Assembly: GCF_002161175.1 (NCBI RefSeq)
Contig: NZ_NFMA01000003.1
Span: 71,770-135,769, forward strand
DNA: 64,000 nucleotides
DNA from: Flavonifractor sp. An100
Lineage (GTDB): Bacteria; Bacillota; Clostridia; Oscillospirales; Oscillospiraceae
Direction of reading: 5' to 3'
The translations under genes were made by a program, and so were the position numbers. This document shows positions 20,001 through 27,205 of the stretch, one piece after another. Position 1 is the stretch's first letter. Each line of letters opens with the position of its first letter. The notes under the pieces are model-generated. The model was given only the letters and a program-made list of their open reading frames with translations. It did no database searches and had not been told where the DNA came from.

Positions 20001-22798
20001 TATTGCTCGTTGAGCGGATTTTCCTCCAGCTTCCGATCAAAGTAAGCACGGGGGAACTCCTGGGTGAACAGCGGAAATTCCGGGTCGTAAAGCGTGACGG
20101 TGGTTTCCCCGAGGGACTGCATCTCATAGGGTTTTGTACCGATATACACCGTACTGCCCAGTGGGATTTGATAACGACGGGGGCCGCTGAACCGCTCCAT
20201 AACCGTCTCACGGCGCTCCGTTGCCCCTTCGGGCAGGGAGGAAACAAGGACATCATGGTTGCGCCGCATCCGGTTGGTGTAGTGCTCCAGCCGGTGAGCG
20301 GGAAGGCCGCACATTTCCACCCGGCCAACCCCAGGGACGGGGCGGGTGGTCAGGGTCAGGCCCAGCTCCGGCGCAAGGGCCTTGGCATCCTCTCCATACA
20401 GCTCATAGAAGTCTCCCACCTGAAACAGCACCACATGGTCGGGGTATCGCTCCTTGACGGCGTTGTACTGCATGGGGGCAGGCTCCTGGCCCTCCGGCAC
20501 CTCCTGGCTGGCAAGCTCATCTTCATACTCCGCCATGGCCTCCGGGGAGAGGTAGCGGTCTTTCCGCACCAGATTCTCAATACGGTGAGCGACTTTCACC
20601 CAGGAGAGATTGATTTCCGGGCAGTTCCTTTTGGTGAAGCGGATACCCTTACTGTCGTAGTCCTCGTGGCTGTATCCAGACCTGGACAGGGCGTGGGAGT
20701 GACCGCCTGTGCCGTACTCCTTCCGCAGGAAGTCCGCCTTTTCCTTGGTGTCGTGCAGCTCCTGAAAGAAGCCGTAGATCCGCTTCGGCCCGCCCTCAAA
20801 GTGGCTTCCGCCAGAAAGGGCCTCGTCAATCTCGTCCTCCGTGATAAAGGGCATGATGGCGGGCAGTTCCGTCAAGGTGGTGCTGAAGGTCTTGCGGGGC
20901 AAGTCCAGTTCCTCCAGGCGGTTCAGCACACCACGAAAATCGTGGTAGTGAAAGCGCATGATAGAGCGATCTTCCTGATAGGCGGCAAGAAATGTCCGGT
21001 ATTCGGTCAGCAGAGTTTTTCGGAAGTCCGGGTCTGCCAGAAGGTCGGAAAGGCGGGGTTGATCTTTCGGAAAGTCCAGCCATTTTGCTCCGTCGGTCAG
21101 GCAGGGAAGGAAATCATTCGGGTGATCTTCCCGGTTCAGGTCACGGTACAGATAAATCAGACTTTCCGCCAAAAGGCTGCGCTCATACCCATTGGCCTCC
21201 AGCAGCTCCACGTTGCTGGCAAACTGCCCGGCCTCCAGCAGCTCTCCGATGCGCTGGACTGCACTCTCCCAGGGGATGACCTGGGCGTTGGCTTCATATC
21301 TGGCCCGATCTCCATTGGCAAAGTGGATGCCGTCCTCGTCATACCATGCGGCCATGGGGCCGTGCTCCGTGGTGATGCCGTTGCCGCCGTGATAGAGGGC
21401 CTGGAGGCGGGTAATCATAAGGGGCAGGGGAATATCCATCTGAAACAGATGGATCACCCGCATCCGCAGCTGATCCGTATTGCCACCGTAGCGCAGGAAC
21501 TGGTCAACCGCTTGCTGTCCAACAAAAAAAGCGGAGGATGTAGGTAATACATTCTCCGCTTCCGTAGGTGCATTATGAACTTGTTTCGCTGGGGGGATTA
21601 GCTGTAAATCAGCTGCCGGAGTACCACTTCCTCCGCCGAAGCCTTGAAGTTGTTCATGGCCTGTACCCACGCCATCTGATTGGTGGCCTTCATCTCCTCG
21701 TCCACCCGGTTCTGCTGCGCCAGCTCTCTCGTCAGCTGCTCCACCATCTCGGTGGCCCTCCGGTCGATGTCCATCAGGTGCCCGTCCAGCTTGCCCGCCA
21801 GCAGCAGCCGGTCGTACAGCATCGGCTTGTTCTCCTTCAGGTACGTCTTGTGCAGCATCCCGTACTTGCCCATCGGGGCCTCCTCCGTCTCCGGCAAGGT
21901 CAGGTCGGGATACAGGTACTCCCCGATCTGGGTGTAGGTCAGTTCCTCGGTCATGGTGTTCATTCTCCTTTCGTGCCGTCCTGGGTTGTTCCTCTGTGGC
22001 TCTATCATACACAGGGTTCTGGCGCTTGGCAAATTTTGAAGTGCGCTCCTGCTGCCGAACAGTACGTCCAATGTCCAGCAGCACCATTTTTGAGATGGAA
22101 TTGGAGGCGTTGCCCAGAACAGATACCGTTTCATAGGTAGAGAAATCGTGGATGAATTCAAAATCCGTCTCATCGAAGTAGCGGTCTGCGTCATAGCCAC
22201 AGCGGGTCAGCACCGTGTAGGCGAGGCTGTTTGCCAGCAAGGTTTTCAGCCGCACGGAGAGGTTCAGATCATCCAGATCTTCCAGAAAACTGTCCTCCCT
22301 GGTGTTGCGCAGTTCTTCCAGGTAATCGGTCAGATTATCCTCCGCAATCGCCTGGCTCATGGAACAGATATGTTCCTCGAAGGAGACGCCGGGTTCTCGC
22401 TCTACCTCAAAGCTGTTGCTGATAGATTCCAGCACGGCTTCCTCATAGGCGGGTTCCATCTGCCAGAGCTGCGGCTCCTGGGGGCGGTGACGCCCAGGGT
22501 GCGTGTCTGATACATCAAAGACATACTTGAGCCGGGTCTTGTGGCCGGAGTCATCCAACAGGGCAATGCCCCTGCTGCCCCGGTTTACCCAGCGATCCAT
22601 CCGACTGTTCCAGAACTCAATGGTGGCACAGGCGGTGGCGTCGGGCCGCTGGGCGTGGATCAGAAGCTGATCCCGAAAGGGGTATTTATAAATCCTGGCG
22701 GCAGTTTTTAAGTACCGCTGCCAGTTTCCACGCGCAGAGGCCAGTTCCAGGGTTTTCTTCTGACTGAACTCCGTGACGATTTGCAGCTTGCTCGCCAT
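14054..22798 (-). CDS. Giant ICE DNA methylase / SNF2-family helicase
   Basis: 2914 residues from ATG 22798 (AGGAGG upstream). The N-terminal module (1-265) is typical of LtrC-like conjugal proteins. Residues 279-401 are Gly/Asp/Ala/Pro-rich and are encoded by the DNA that in another frame encodes TnpV. About 773-877 resembles the MutS N-terminal mismatch-recognition domain (VVLFQVGDFYELYGEDA). An N6-adenine methylase core has motif I EPSCGTGNF at 1437 and the NPPY-like GNIPFGNF near 1500. An SNF2-type helicase has Walker A HVVGAGKTF at 2109, DEAH at 2273 and motif VI QQREGRIIRQ near 2599; the last 250 residues are coiled-coil. Relatives occur in many Firmicute ICEs and are thought to protect or process incoming single-stranded DNA; the exact role is unknown to me. 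No stop interrupts it. Confidence 0.93.
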   Translation of the reverse strand: MASKLQIVTEFSQKKTLELASARGNWQRYLKTAARIYKYPFRDQLLIHAQRPDATACATIEFWNSRMDRWVNRGSRGIALLDDSGHKTRLKYVFDVSDTHPGRHRPQEPQLWQMEPAYEEAVLESISNSFEVEREPGVSFEEHICSMSQAIAEDNLTDYLEELRNTREDSFLEDLDDLNLSVRLKTLLANSLAYTVLTRCGYDADRYFDETDFEFIHDFSTYETVSVLGNASNSISKMVLLDIGRTVRQQERTSKFAKRQNPVYDRATEEQPRTARKENEHHDRGTDLHPDRGVPVSRPDLAGDGGGPDGQVRDAAQDVPEGEQADAVRPAAAGGQAGRAPDGHRPEGHRDGGAADERAGAAEPGGRGDEGHQSDGVGTGHEQLQGFGGGSGTPAADLQLIPPAKQVHNAPTEAENVLPTSSAFFVGQQAVDQFLRYGGNTDQLRMRVIHLFQMDIPLPLMITRLQALYHGGNGITTEHGPMAAWYDEDGIHFANGDRARYEANAQVIPWESAVQRIGELLEAGQFASNVELLEANGYERSLLAESLIYLYRDLNREDHPNDFLPCLTDGAKWLDFPKDQPRLSDLLADPDFRKTLLTEYRTFLAAYQEDRSIMRFHYHDFRGVLNRLEELDLPRKTFSTTLTELPAIMPFITEDEIDEALSGGSHFEGGPKRIYGFFQELHDTKEKADFLRKEYGTGGHSHALSRSGYSHEDYDSKGIRFTKRNCPEINLSWVKVAHRIENLVRKDRYLSPEAMAEYEDELASQEVPEGQEPAPMQYNAVKERYPDHVVLFQVGDFYELYGEDAKALAPELGLTLTTRPVPGVGRVEMCGLPAHRLEHYTNRMRRNHDVLVSSLPEGATERRETVMERFSGPRRYQIPLGSTVYIGTKPYEMQSLGETTVTLYDPEFPLFTQEFPRAYFDRKLEENPLNEQYFLPDMPQEQAQPTNTRDYGGDYRLLDRLRTDCEYFLGEGQRNEKHLWAGNVSAQIHKMRELYDALPEKPDWLTREQIEDYADRMAARYQVAVYHHFENGFDERLDYQTLEEAERVAQGYVDGTMEDDGFRYDGAAVYDLKEERYLRIIGEYPDPAAHAQVRENALEHPVPEQGQAEPLPDLEAEVKAWEAEQAAKKQAVIDTLSDREKIIVQAMETAGFLFTLWEGRSEITFSAGEFGYPSVFKTWDEAYEWINEAQLKDTPGLREQVQAILHPALDEKGQLSQAAPAVQHELTNEEYAQANLIPGETEFEQDGRRYQVHSVDLATNQVELTDLTFSQSAGFPILRMEYIGTIRAYLENPAPLEPPKEPKKSRTAALSNVLYPEQTDRHDHRITDDALGVGTPSQRYQNNIAAIRLLKQLESEERLATPEEQEVLSRYVGWGGLADYFEETNRNYLELKNLLSPEEYEAARESTLTAFYTPPVVIRSMYQALEQMGFETGNVLEPSCGTGNFLGMMPERMSSSRRYAVELDEVSGRIAQQLYQTASVTIQGYEKTNLPDSFFDVAIGNIPFGNFKVADRRYDKHNFLIHDYFFGKTLDKVRPGGIVAFITSKGTLDKENPAVRKYIAQRADLLGAIRLPNNTFKGAAGTEVTSDILFLQKRDSILDLEPDWVHLGVSETGLKMNQYFIDHPEMILGEMQEVSGPYGPETACIPFEGQELSDLLTSAIGNIGGSIQEYEREEADELEEDRSIPADPTVRNFSYTIVDGEVYYRENSRMNPVEVSTTALGRIKGLIGLRDCVRQLIEYQTEDYPDYVISAEQQRLNGLYDTFVKKYGRISQRANNSAFHSDNSYFLLTSLEVTDSDGNFIRKADMFTKRTVKQKVSVSRVETASEALALSLAEKACIDIPYMTNLTGKDEATLVEELHGVMFQLPDRVDDEGKPIYVTADEYLSGNVRQKLRQAEEAAEADSRFRVNAEALKAVQPVDLTASEISVRLGATWLPPEDVARFMFELFDTPNYARFNIKVHYFKMTGNWNIEGKSYDRSSIKANNTYGTNRINGYKIVEETLNLKDVRIFDYVEDADGRKTAVLNKKETAIAQSKQQLIKQAFADWIWKDPERRERLCKLYNETFNSIRPREYDGSHLNFVGINPEITLRRHQVNAIAHILYGGNTLLAHVVGAGKTFEIVAAAQESKRLGLCSKSLIAVPNHLTEQWAAEYLQLYPSANILVATKKDFEPKNRKKFCGRIATGDYDAIIIGHSQLEKIPMSLERQRAILEEQLREVLDGISDLKRSNGDNFSIKQMERTKKGLKAKLDKLNDQSRKDDIVTFEELGVDRLFIDEAHNYKNLAAYTKMRNVGGISQTEAQKSSDLYMKCRYLDELTGGRGVVFATGTPISNSMVEMYTMQKYLQHDTLQGNDLLHFDSWASTFGETVTAIELAPEGTGYRAKTRFAKFYNLPELMSMFKEIADIQTADMLNLPVPKANYHHVVLKPSEHQKEMVADLSERAERVRNKMVDSSQDNMLMITNDGRKLALDQRLVNPLLPDSDTGKVSACADNIYEIWQRTAARKSTQLAFCDLSTPKNDGSFNVYDDLRDKLIAKGIPAEQIAYIHNANTEQQKKELFGKVCNGEVRILLGSTAKMGAGTNVQKKLVALHHLDCPWRPADLQQREGRIIRQGNENKEVEIYTYVTENTFDSYLYQLVESKQKFIGQIMTSKSPVRSADDIDETALSYAEIKALCTGNPYIKEKMDLDIDVGRLKLLKANHLSQKYSLEDQILKSFPKCIASLEQQIAGYQKDMAHLAEETKPNPDGFSPMVIQGTEYAEKKGAGTAILEACKAMTSPETIVIGAYRGFTMELSFDTFRREYQLALCHELRHTVTLGTDTYGNLQRIDNALGGLESRLKDFEQALDDTKAQLETAKVEVQKPFAQEEELATKSARLEELNALLNMDQRDNEMAEPSAEEMEEQNDRNAPRRSRGVER
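21598..21963 (-). CDS. tnpV: TnpV-family gene wholly inside the helicase gene, other frame
   Basis: A complete 121-codon frame lies within the giant gene in a different minus-strand frame. From the second Met (ATG 21954) it reads as a TnpV protein: YTQIGEYLYPDLTLPE, then KYGMLHKTYLKENKP, LLLAGKLDGHLMDID, QMAWVQAMNN and the family-typical C-terminus LIYS. It has its own ribosome site (AAAGGAG) before ATG 21963. TnpV is a small accessory protein of Tn4451-type transposons with unclear function. The host frame reads through it without a stop, giving a low-complexity segment. Whether this is an old insertion or a maintained overlapping gene cannot be told from one sequence. Confidence 0.8.
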   Translation of the reverse strand: MNTMTEELTYTQIGEYLYPDLTLPETEEAPMGKYGMLHKTYLKENKPMLYDRLLLAGKLDGHLMDIDRRATEMVEQLTRELAQQNRVDEEMKATNQMAWVQAMNNFKASAEEVVLRQLIYS

Positions 22799-22806
22799 GT
22801 TTCCTC

Positions 22807-23463
22807 CTATCGTTCAAATTCATGCTTGTGCTTGTTCTTTTCCGGCTTGTCCTGCTGGGGAAGCTGCGCCGCAAAGCTGTCGGGCAGCTCCTGGAATTTT
22901 TCGGCCTCCACATAGTAGGCGGCCTGCTTGCCACTTTGATTGACCAGCAGAATATCGCTGTCACAGAGAGAGCGGAGGGTGCCGCCTCCGGGCCGGTGCT
23001 CCATGCCGTGCTTTTTGCGAAGATCCTCCAGTGTGGTTCCAGGGCCGAGGTTGCCACGATACACACAGCGGTAATCGGCGGGCCTGATTCGCCCCTTGGC
23101 CCGTTCATAGGCGCAGCAGAAGTAATCCGTCTTGATGACGTCTTTGATCTGGTAGAGTGCGTAGGTGTCGCAGCAGTCCTGCTCTCTCGGATGCTCCGGC
23201 AGGTAGGTGTAGCCGTTGCGCCACGCCATTTCCGCAAACTCCATGATGTGAAAGCCGCACTGCCCTACGTAGATGTGGTAGTCATCGATGTAGGAGCACT
23301 GCTGCTTCATCTGAGTGCCGTCCGGCTTTGTCATAATGATGCTGCTGTGGTTAGGCAGGCGAAAGAGCGTGTTGTAGTTGCAGTCCACAAACCGCATATC
23401 CCGCACCCCATTCGGATTGGGAAAGGCGCATACGCCTGCAATGTTGATGGGTTCTTGGCTCAT
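22807..23463 (-). CDS. YodL-domain ICE protein
   Basis: 218 residues. The N-terminal half (FVDCNYNTLFRLP, YVGQCGFHIMEFAEMAW) is a conserved piece of ICE polyvalent proteins that I cannot name. The C-terminal half has the YodL pattern: YRGNLGPGTTLEDLRKKH, SLCDSDILLVNQSGK and AAYYVEAEKFQELP. The end is charged. It stops 8 nt before the giant helicase start and its own ATG overlaps the upstream stop (ATGA), so it is co-translated with both neighbours. Function unknown. Confidence 0.75.
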   Translation of the reverse strand: MSQEPINIAGVCAFPNPNGVRDMRFVDCNYNTLFRLPNHSSIIMTKPDGTQMKQQCSYIDDYHIYVGQCGFHIMEFAEMAWRNGYTYLPEHPREQDCCDTYALYQIKDVIKTDYFCCAYERAKGRIRPADYRCVYRGNLGPGTTLEDLRKKHGMEHRPGGGTLRSLCDSDILLVNQSGKQAAYYVEAEKFQELPDSFAAQLPQQDKPEKNKHKHEFER

Positions 23464-24059
23464 CGTTCATGCCCTCCTCTTGCTTTTTTCGGCGGGGTGC
23501 GGTCATGCTCCTTCACCTTTTCCTGCGCCCAATCGGGTAGCTTGGTGAGATCCGCAATCCCCAGGACATCCGAGGCATCCCACCGGCACCGCTCCCCAGA
23601 AAACAGTTCCTGAAAGTACACGGCTCTGCCTCTTGCTCCTGCACTGCACCCAAAGCCGCCGACTGCGTACCCAAGCTGGCAATCTGCCGTGCGGTACTCA
23701 GCCGCCAAGCTGGTCGGCCTGAGAATCACAAGTTTGCCCTCCAGGGATTCTTTCTCGCCACGCTCACGACAATGCTCGGCTCCCAGCACTTCAATGGGTA
23801 CAGCACGCTTCTCCCGGAATTCCGCCACCGCCTTTTGCTGCTCCTGCAAACGATTCAGAAAAATTTGCATGATCTCGATATAACTGTCACCGGCAACAGC
23901 CTGGGGAAAGATTTTCTCACCCACCAGGTTATATTGCTGATAACAGGTCATGTAGGGCGTTTTCTTGTCCCTGGGATTGTAGCCCAGAAGCATCATGCGC
24001 CCGCCCAAACGGATGGACTGGAGGATTTCGTAATCCCCCGCCATTTCGGGGACAGCCAT
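23460..24059 (-). CDS. Unknown ICE protein, 199 aa
   Basis: A soluble protein without membrane segments. The N-terminus MAVPEMAGDYEILQSI is followed by a region with IMQIFLNRLQEQQKAVAEF, and the C-terminal third contains EYRTADCQLGYAVGGFGC and SDVLGIADLTKLPDWAQE, a pattern I associate with uncharacterised ICE proteins near DUF3849-type genes; I cannot assign a function. It starts 2 nt after the upstream stop and overlaps the next gene by four bases. Confidence 0.68.
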   Translation of the reverse strand: MAVPEMAGDYEILQSIRLGGRMMLLGYNPRDKKTPYMTCYQQYNLVGEKIFPQAVAGDSYIEIMQIFLNRLQEQQKAVAEFREKRAVPIEVLGAEHCRERGEKESLEGKLVILRPTSLAAEYRTADCQLGYAVGGFGCSAGARGRAVYFQELFSGERCRWDASDVLGIADLTKLPDWAQEKVKEHDRTPPKKARGGHER

Positions 24060-24061
24060 CT

Positions 24062-24865
24062 TTAACGCTCCCTTCCTGTGGAATCTTTCTGTTTATGAGT
24101 TTCCCGCCGCAAATGGCGATGCAGTGCGTAAAGCATGGTAACGTGTGTTTCAAAGCATTTCATGGCTTCTGCGCACTCTGTAAAGCTCGTATGTGCAGGA
24201 TTTGGCTTGTGATTTGGTTGCCAGTCCCAAACAGCATACTGGTGGGAATCCTGAGAGTGGAACCCCACTGCAATTTCACGATCTTCCATGCTCACAGATG
24301 CCATCATCGTGTAGCCTTTATATTGTTCCGTGGTATGACGGAAAGAGCCGTTCCCCAGGTACAGGGTATAGCTTCCGTTTTGCCCTTGCTGATAAGAGAC
24401 GGGGATCATAAGCTCTCCTGTGACCAAGTTGGGGTGGTAGGTGTAACCCAGCCGTTCTTCCATCATCATCTTGGGCATAGAGGAAAAGTCGATGTAATAG
24501 GCATCCGCCCCCATGATGCGGTAGGTGTGAAGATTCCCCTTCACTGGGAAATAGGTGGACAAGACGGGATGTTTGATGTGGCCGGTGATGGCAACGCTCT
24601 TTTCCTTGGATGCCCTGTCGAGATAGAACTGGGGCTGTGCGCCGGGGACATCCCAGCCGCACATGGAGCCGCAGATCATGGCTTCCAGCTGCGCCGGTGT
24701 GATCCCCATGCGGCTGTTGGTGAAGTCCGCAATGTTTTTGTTTTCCTCCCGACTGTCTGTGTTCCACTCGCTGCGGTAGTACCCACGCTCGCCTCGCTTA
24801 ATCACAATTAGTTCCCCGGTGCTGGGCAGGATAGAACAGCATTGTTCCGGTAGTGCTCCGCTCAT
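24062..24865 (-). CDS. Unknown ICE protein, 267 aa
   Basis: Soluble, no signal peptide or membrane helix. It contains aromatic-rich strands (GYYRSEWNTDSREENKN, YYIDFSSMPKMMMEERLGYTYH, YKGYTMMASVSMEDREIAVGF). No catalytic motif or known family is recognised. GGAGGTC precedes ATG 24865. It is first of the tight run that leads into the helicase and is separated from the upstream HTH gene by a short gap with a possible weak terminator, so it may start its own transcript. Confidence 0.65.
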   Translation of the reverse strand: MSGALPEQCCSILPSTGELIVIKRGERGYYRSEWNTDSREENKNIADFTNSRMGITPAQLEAMICGSMCGWDVPGAQPQFYLDRASKEKSVAITGHIKHPVLSTYFPVKGNLHTYRIMGADAYYIDFSSMPKMMMEERLGYTYHPNLVTGELMIPVSYQQGQNGSYTLYLGNGSFRHTTEQYKGYTMMASVSMEDREIAVGFHSQDSHQYAVWDWQPNHKPNPAHTSFTECAEAMKCFETHVTMLYALHRHLRRETHKQKDSTGRER

Positions 24866-24883
24866 TTTGACCTCCTTTTAGGC

Positions 24884-24907
24884 AACAAAAAACGGCCCTA
24901 CGAGCCG
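24884..24907 (-). terminator. Weak hairpin with T-run after the parB-HTH genes
   Basis: On the minus strand CGGC-loop-GCCG is followed by TTTTTTG. The stem is only 4-5 bp, so partial termination between the partition genes and the helicase run is the most that can be said. Confidence 0.35.
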
Positions 24908-24923
24908 CTTATCACAACTTGAT

Positions 24924-25241
24924 TTAGTTTTCCGGCTGGTGATTTTCCGGTGCCGGTTTTCCCTGACATGGGGTTCTGTGCAGTATATAACGCACTCCGC
25001 TGATATGCCCTTCCGGACTGTATTCCCGGTGCCGCTCCACGTAGCCGGCTTTCTCCAGCTCACGAACGGCATTGCCAACTGCCTCGATCCCGTCCCGGCT
25101 CAGTTCGGCCAAATTGCGCACCGTAAAATTCCAGGTTGGCTCCTGGATGAGCATAATAGAGAATAAGCCCTTTGCCTTCAAGGAAAGGGTTTCATTCTCA
25201 AGGTAGTGATCCCTCATAAGGATCTGGCCCATCTCGTTCAT
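24924..25241 (-). CDS. Winged-helix DNA-binding protein downstream of parB
   Basis: 105 residues from ATG 25241 (AGGAG upstream; 2 nt after the parB stop). Residues 5-80 form a replication-initiator-like winged helix: LSLKAKGLFSIML, WNFTVRNLAELS, GIEAVGNAVRELEKAGYVERH. This arrangement (first helices, recognition helix, then a wing with GHISGVRYIL) is common to small HTH proteins of Firmicute plasmids and ICEs. It probably regulates the element or helps replication/partition. The longer frame starting at 25280 lies inside parB and is not preferred. Confidence 0.78.
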   Translation of the reverse strand: MNEMGQILMRDHYLENETLSLKAKGLFSIMLIQEPTWNFTVRNLAELSRDGIEAVGNAVRELEKAGYVERHREYSPEGHISGVRYILHRTPCQGKPAPENHQPEN

Positions 25242-25243
25242 AG

Positions 25244-26182
25244 TTATCGCTCCTGTTCCCGCAGCTTCTTTCTCTGCCACTGCTCCAGAAGCCGGATAAT
25301 CACTTCTTCCATCTGTTTCGGGGTATAGCTGGGCGGAAAGTATTTTTGCAAACGGTCATTTTTTAAGGTCACTTTCCGGGCCAGGGACTTGTCCTCCCGA
25401 AGAAGCACCTCCATGACATTGGAATCCAATTTTCCCTCCTCGCTCAGTTCCTTGAGACGTTTGGCCTGTCCCAGGCTGGGTGATACCTCATCCCGTTCCA
25501 TGATGACCAACAGGGCAGCTTGCTCTTTTTCGCTCAGATGGGATATGTAGTCCGCTGCGGGCGTGACCTTCAAACCCCCATTATCCACCTGCTCCAGCAG
25601 TGGCGGAATCAGCTTGGTCAGGCGGATATACCGCTGAATCGTAGTAACATTATCATTTACTTGTTCGGCCAGTACGCTTACAGAAGTCTTACCCTTTAAC
25701 TTCTCTCCAACTTGGAGAGAAGTTAAATCTGTCCTTTCCCCCTGCCGCTTCATGGCCTCCAGCTTCAAACTGTACGCCCTGGCCTTTTCGCTGGGCAGCA
25801 AGTCCTCACGGGTGATGTTGTAGTCCACTACTAGAATGTCAGCCTCATCGTCCGTGTACTCCCGGACGATAACTGGCAGACTTTCCAGGCCCACCGTCCT
25901 GGCGCAGTAGTCACGGCGATGACCGGAGATAATCTCATAGCCGCCTTCCGTCCGGGGCCGCACGATCAGCGGTTCCGCAACTCCTACCTGCTCAATGCTG
26001 TCCATCAGCCTTACCAGATCCGGCGTGGGCCGCTTGATGGAGTACGGCTGTCTGGCATAGGGATAAATCTCACCGATGGGAATGTTCAGGATGCGCTCGT
26101 TGGTGTCCTGCTGCCGTTCCTGCTCACTTTTGAACAGATCATCGAGTGAGGTCAGGCCCATGTTTTTGACGTTGCCTGCCAA
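25244..26182 (-). CDS. parB: ParB/Spo0J-family partition protein
   Basis: 312 residues. The N-terminal ParB/Srx domain has the CTP-binding arginine motif ISGHRRDYCA; the central HTH (TSVSVLAEQVNDNVTTIQRYIRL) should bind parS, and the C-terminal part dimerises. TTG 26182 is chosen as start because GGGAGGTGA lies 9 nt upstream; the next Met (26161) is too far. It overlaps the parA end by 44 bp. With ParA it should keep the excised circular form in dividing cells, or act as a regulator. No parS was identified. Confidence 0.93.
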   Translation of the reverse strand: MAGNVKNMGLTSLDDLFKSEQERQQDTNERILNIPIGEIYPYARQPYSIKRPTPDLVRLMDSIEQVGVAEPLIVRPRTEGGYEIISGHRRDYCARTVGLESLPVIVREYTDDEADILVVDYNITREDLLPSEKARAYSLKLEAMKRQGERTDLTSLQVGEKLKGKTSVSVLAEQVNDNVTTIQRYIRLTKLIPPLLEQVDNGGLKVTPAADYISHLSEKEQAALLVIMERDEVSPSLGQAKRLKELSEEGKLDSNVMEVLLREDKSLARKVTLKNDRLQKYFPPSYTPKQMEEVIIRLLEQWQRKKLREQER

Positions 26183-26948
26183 GGTTCATCACCTCCCTGG
26201 TAAAAGATTCATATGCGCTTGCTACCCGTCCCTCCTTGTCGTGTTCAAAGATGTTTTTGTGCTCCAAGCTGATCTCAGCGGCACGGATAGACCGGGGAAT
26301 TTCGCTGTGGAACACCCTGCCTCCGTAGGCTACCCGGATCTGCTCAATAACGCCACGGGAAAGTGTGGTGCGGCTGTCAACCATCGTCATCAGGATGCCG
26401 CCAATTTCCAGGCTGGGATTTAGCTGACGCTTTACCCGCATGACCGTCTTGAGAAGCTGCTCCAGGCCCTTGGCAGGCAGGTAGTGGGCCTGCACAGGGA
26501 CGATGACAGTGTTGGCCGCTGTCAACGCATTGATGGTCAGCATACCCAAGGAAGGCATACAGTCCACGATGGCGTAGTCGTAGTCTTTCTGGACAGTAGA
26601 GAGATATTGCCGCAAGACCGTTTCCCGGCTCATGGTATTGACCAACGTTACCTCAGTAGCGGACAGCTCGATGTTGGCAGGCATCAGATCCACGCCGTCC
26701 TTGTGGCGTAGAATTCCCTCCTGCGGTACGAGGGGATGATCGGTGATGATCTTTCCCATGACCGTTGCCAGAGTGGGGTTTAGCTCATCCGGCTGCTCCC
26801 AACCGAGAAGCTGTGTGAGATTACCTTGGGCGTCTGCGTCAACCAGAAGAACTTTTTTACCTTGCCGAGAAAGACCAATGGCCAAACTTGCTGCCGTGGT
26901 GGTTTTCCCGACACCGCCCTTCTGATTGGCCAGTGCGATTGTGTGCAT
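26139..26948 (-). CDS. parA: ParA-family partition ATPase
   Basis: 269 residues from ATG 26948 (GGAGGTG 5 nt upstream). The deviant Walker A motif is NQKGGVGKTT at residues 8-17, followed by VLLVDADAQGNLT (A') and YAIVDCMPSLG (Walker B). The length is typical of small Soj-type ParA proteins without an N-terminal DNA-binding domain. It forms an operon with parB. The frame upstream of its start is open all the way to a single TAA at the repA end (27144-27146), so repA and parA lie in one reading frame. Confidence 0.95.
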   Translation of the reverse strand: MHTIALANQKGGVGKTTTAASLAIGLSRQGKKVLLVDADAQGNLTQLLGWEQPDELNPTLATVMGKIITDHPLVPQEGILRHKDGVDLMPANIELSATEVTLVNTMSRETVLRQYLSTVQKDYDYAIVDCMPSLGMLTINALTAANTVIVPVQAHYLPAKGLEQLLKTVMRVKRQLNPSLEIGGILMTMVDSRTTLSRGVIEQIRVAYGGRVFHSEIPRSIRAAEISLEHKNIFEHDKEGRVASAYESFTREVMNLGRQRQKHGPDLTR

Positions 26949-27067
26949 GATGGCACCTCCGTTTCGTTTACCGGCCAGTCCCCCAAAAGAGGGGGCTGCC
27001 ATTATTCTTTTGTCGGTAAGTAATCTTTTCTTACTCCAGTCAGTATCACTATGCTCAGTCTTATTAC

Positions 27068-27205
27068 CCTCGGTTTTTCCGAAGTCTTGACCTCCGATTT
27101 TCCGAGGTTTAGAGTTCTGTTTCTCAGAAGTCTTGACCTCCGATTATCCGAAGTCTTGACCTCGGTTTTTCCGAGGTCTTGATTTCGGTTTTGGGGAAGT
27201 CTGCC
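27068..27205. repeat. Six tandem 23-bp iterons overlapping the 3' end of repA
   Basis: Six consecutive 23-bp units start at 27068, 27091, 27114, 27137, 27160 and 27183. Their plus-strand consensus is roughly CCTCSGWTTTTCCGAAGTCTTGA; units 1, 4 and 5 are closest, 3 and 6 most diverged. Several contain CCTCGG-AAAAA-CCGAGG-type hairpins. The unit length is about two helical turns, the usual spacing of initiator binding sites, and the array sits at the initiator gene. It is a likely replication origin or copy-control site. The fourth unit carries the A that creates the repA stop codon. Confidence 0.75.

Noticed and set aside
27068-27205. CRISPR array
   Set aside because: The 23-bp units are directly adjacent without spacers and partly diverged, and no cas genes are near; they are iterons.
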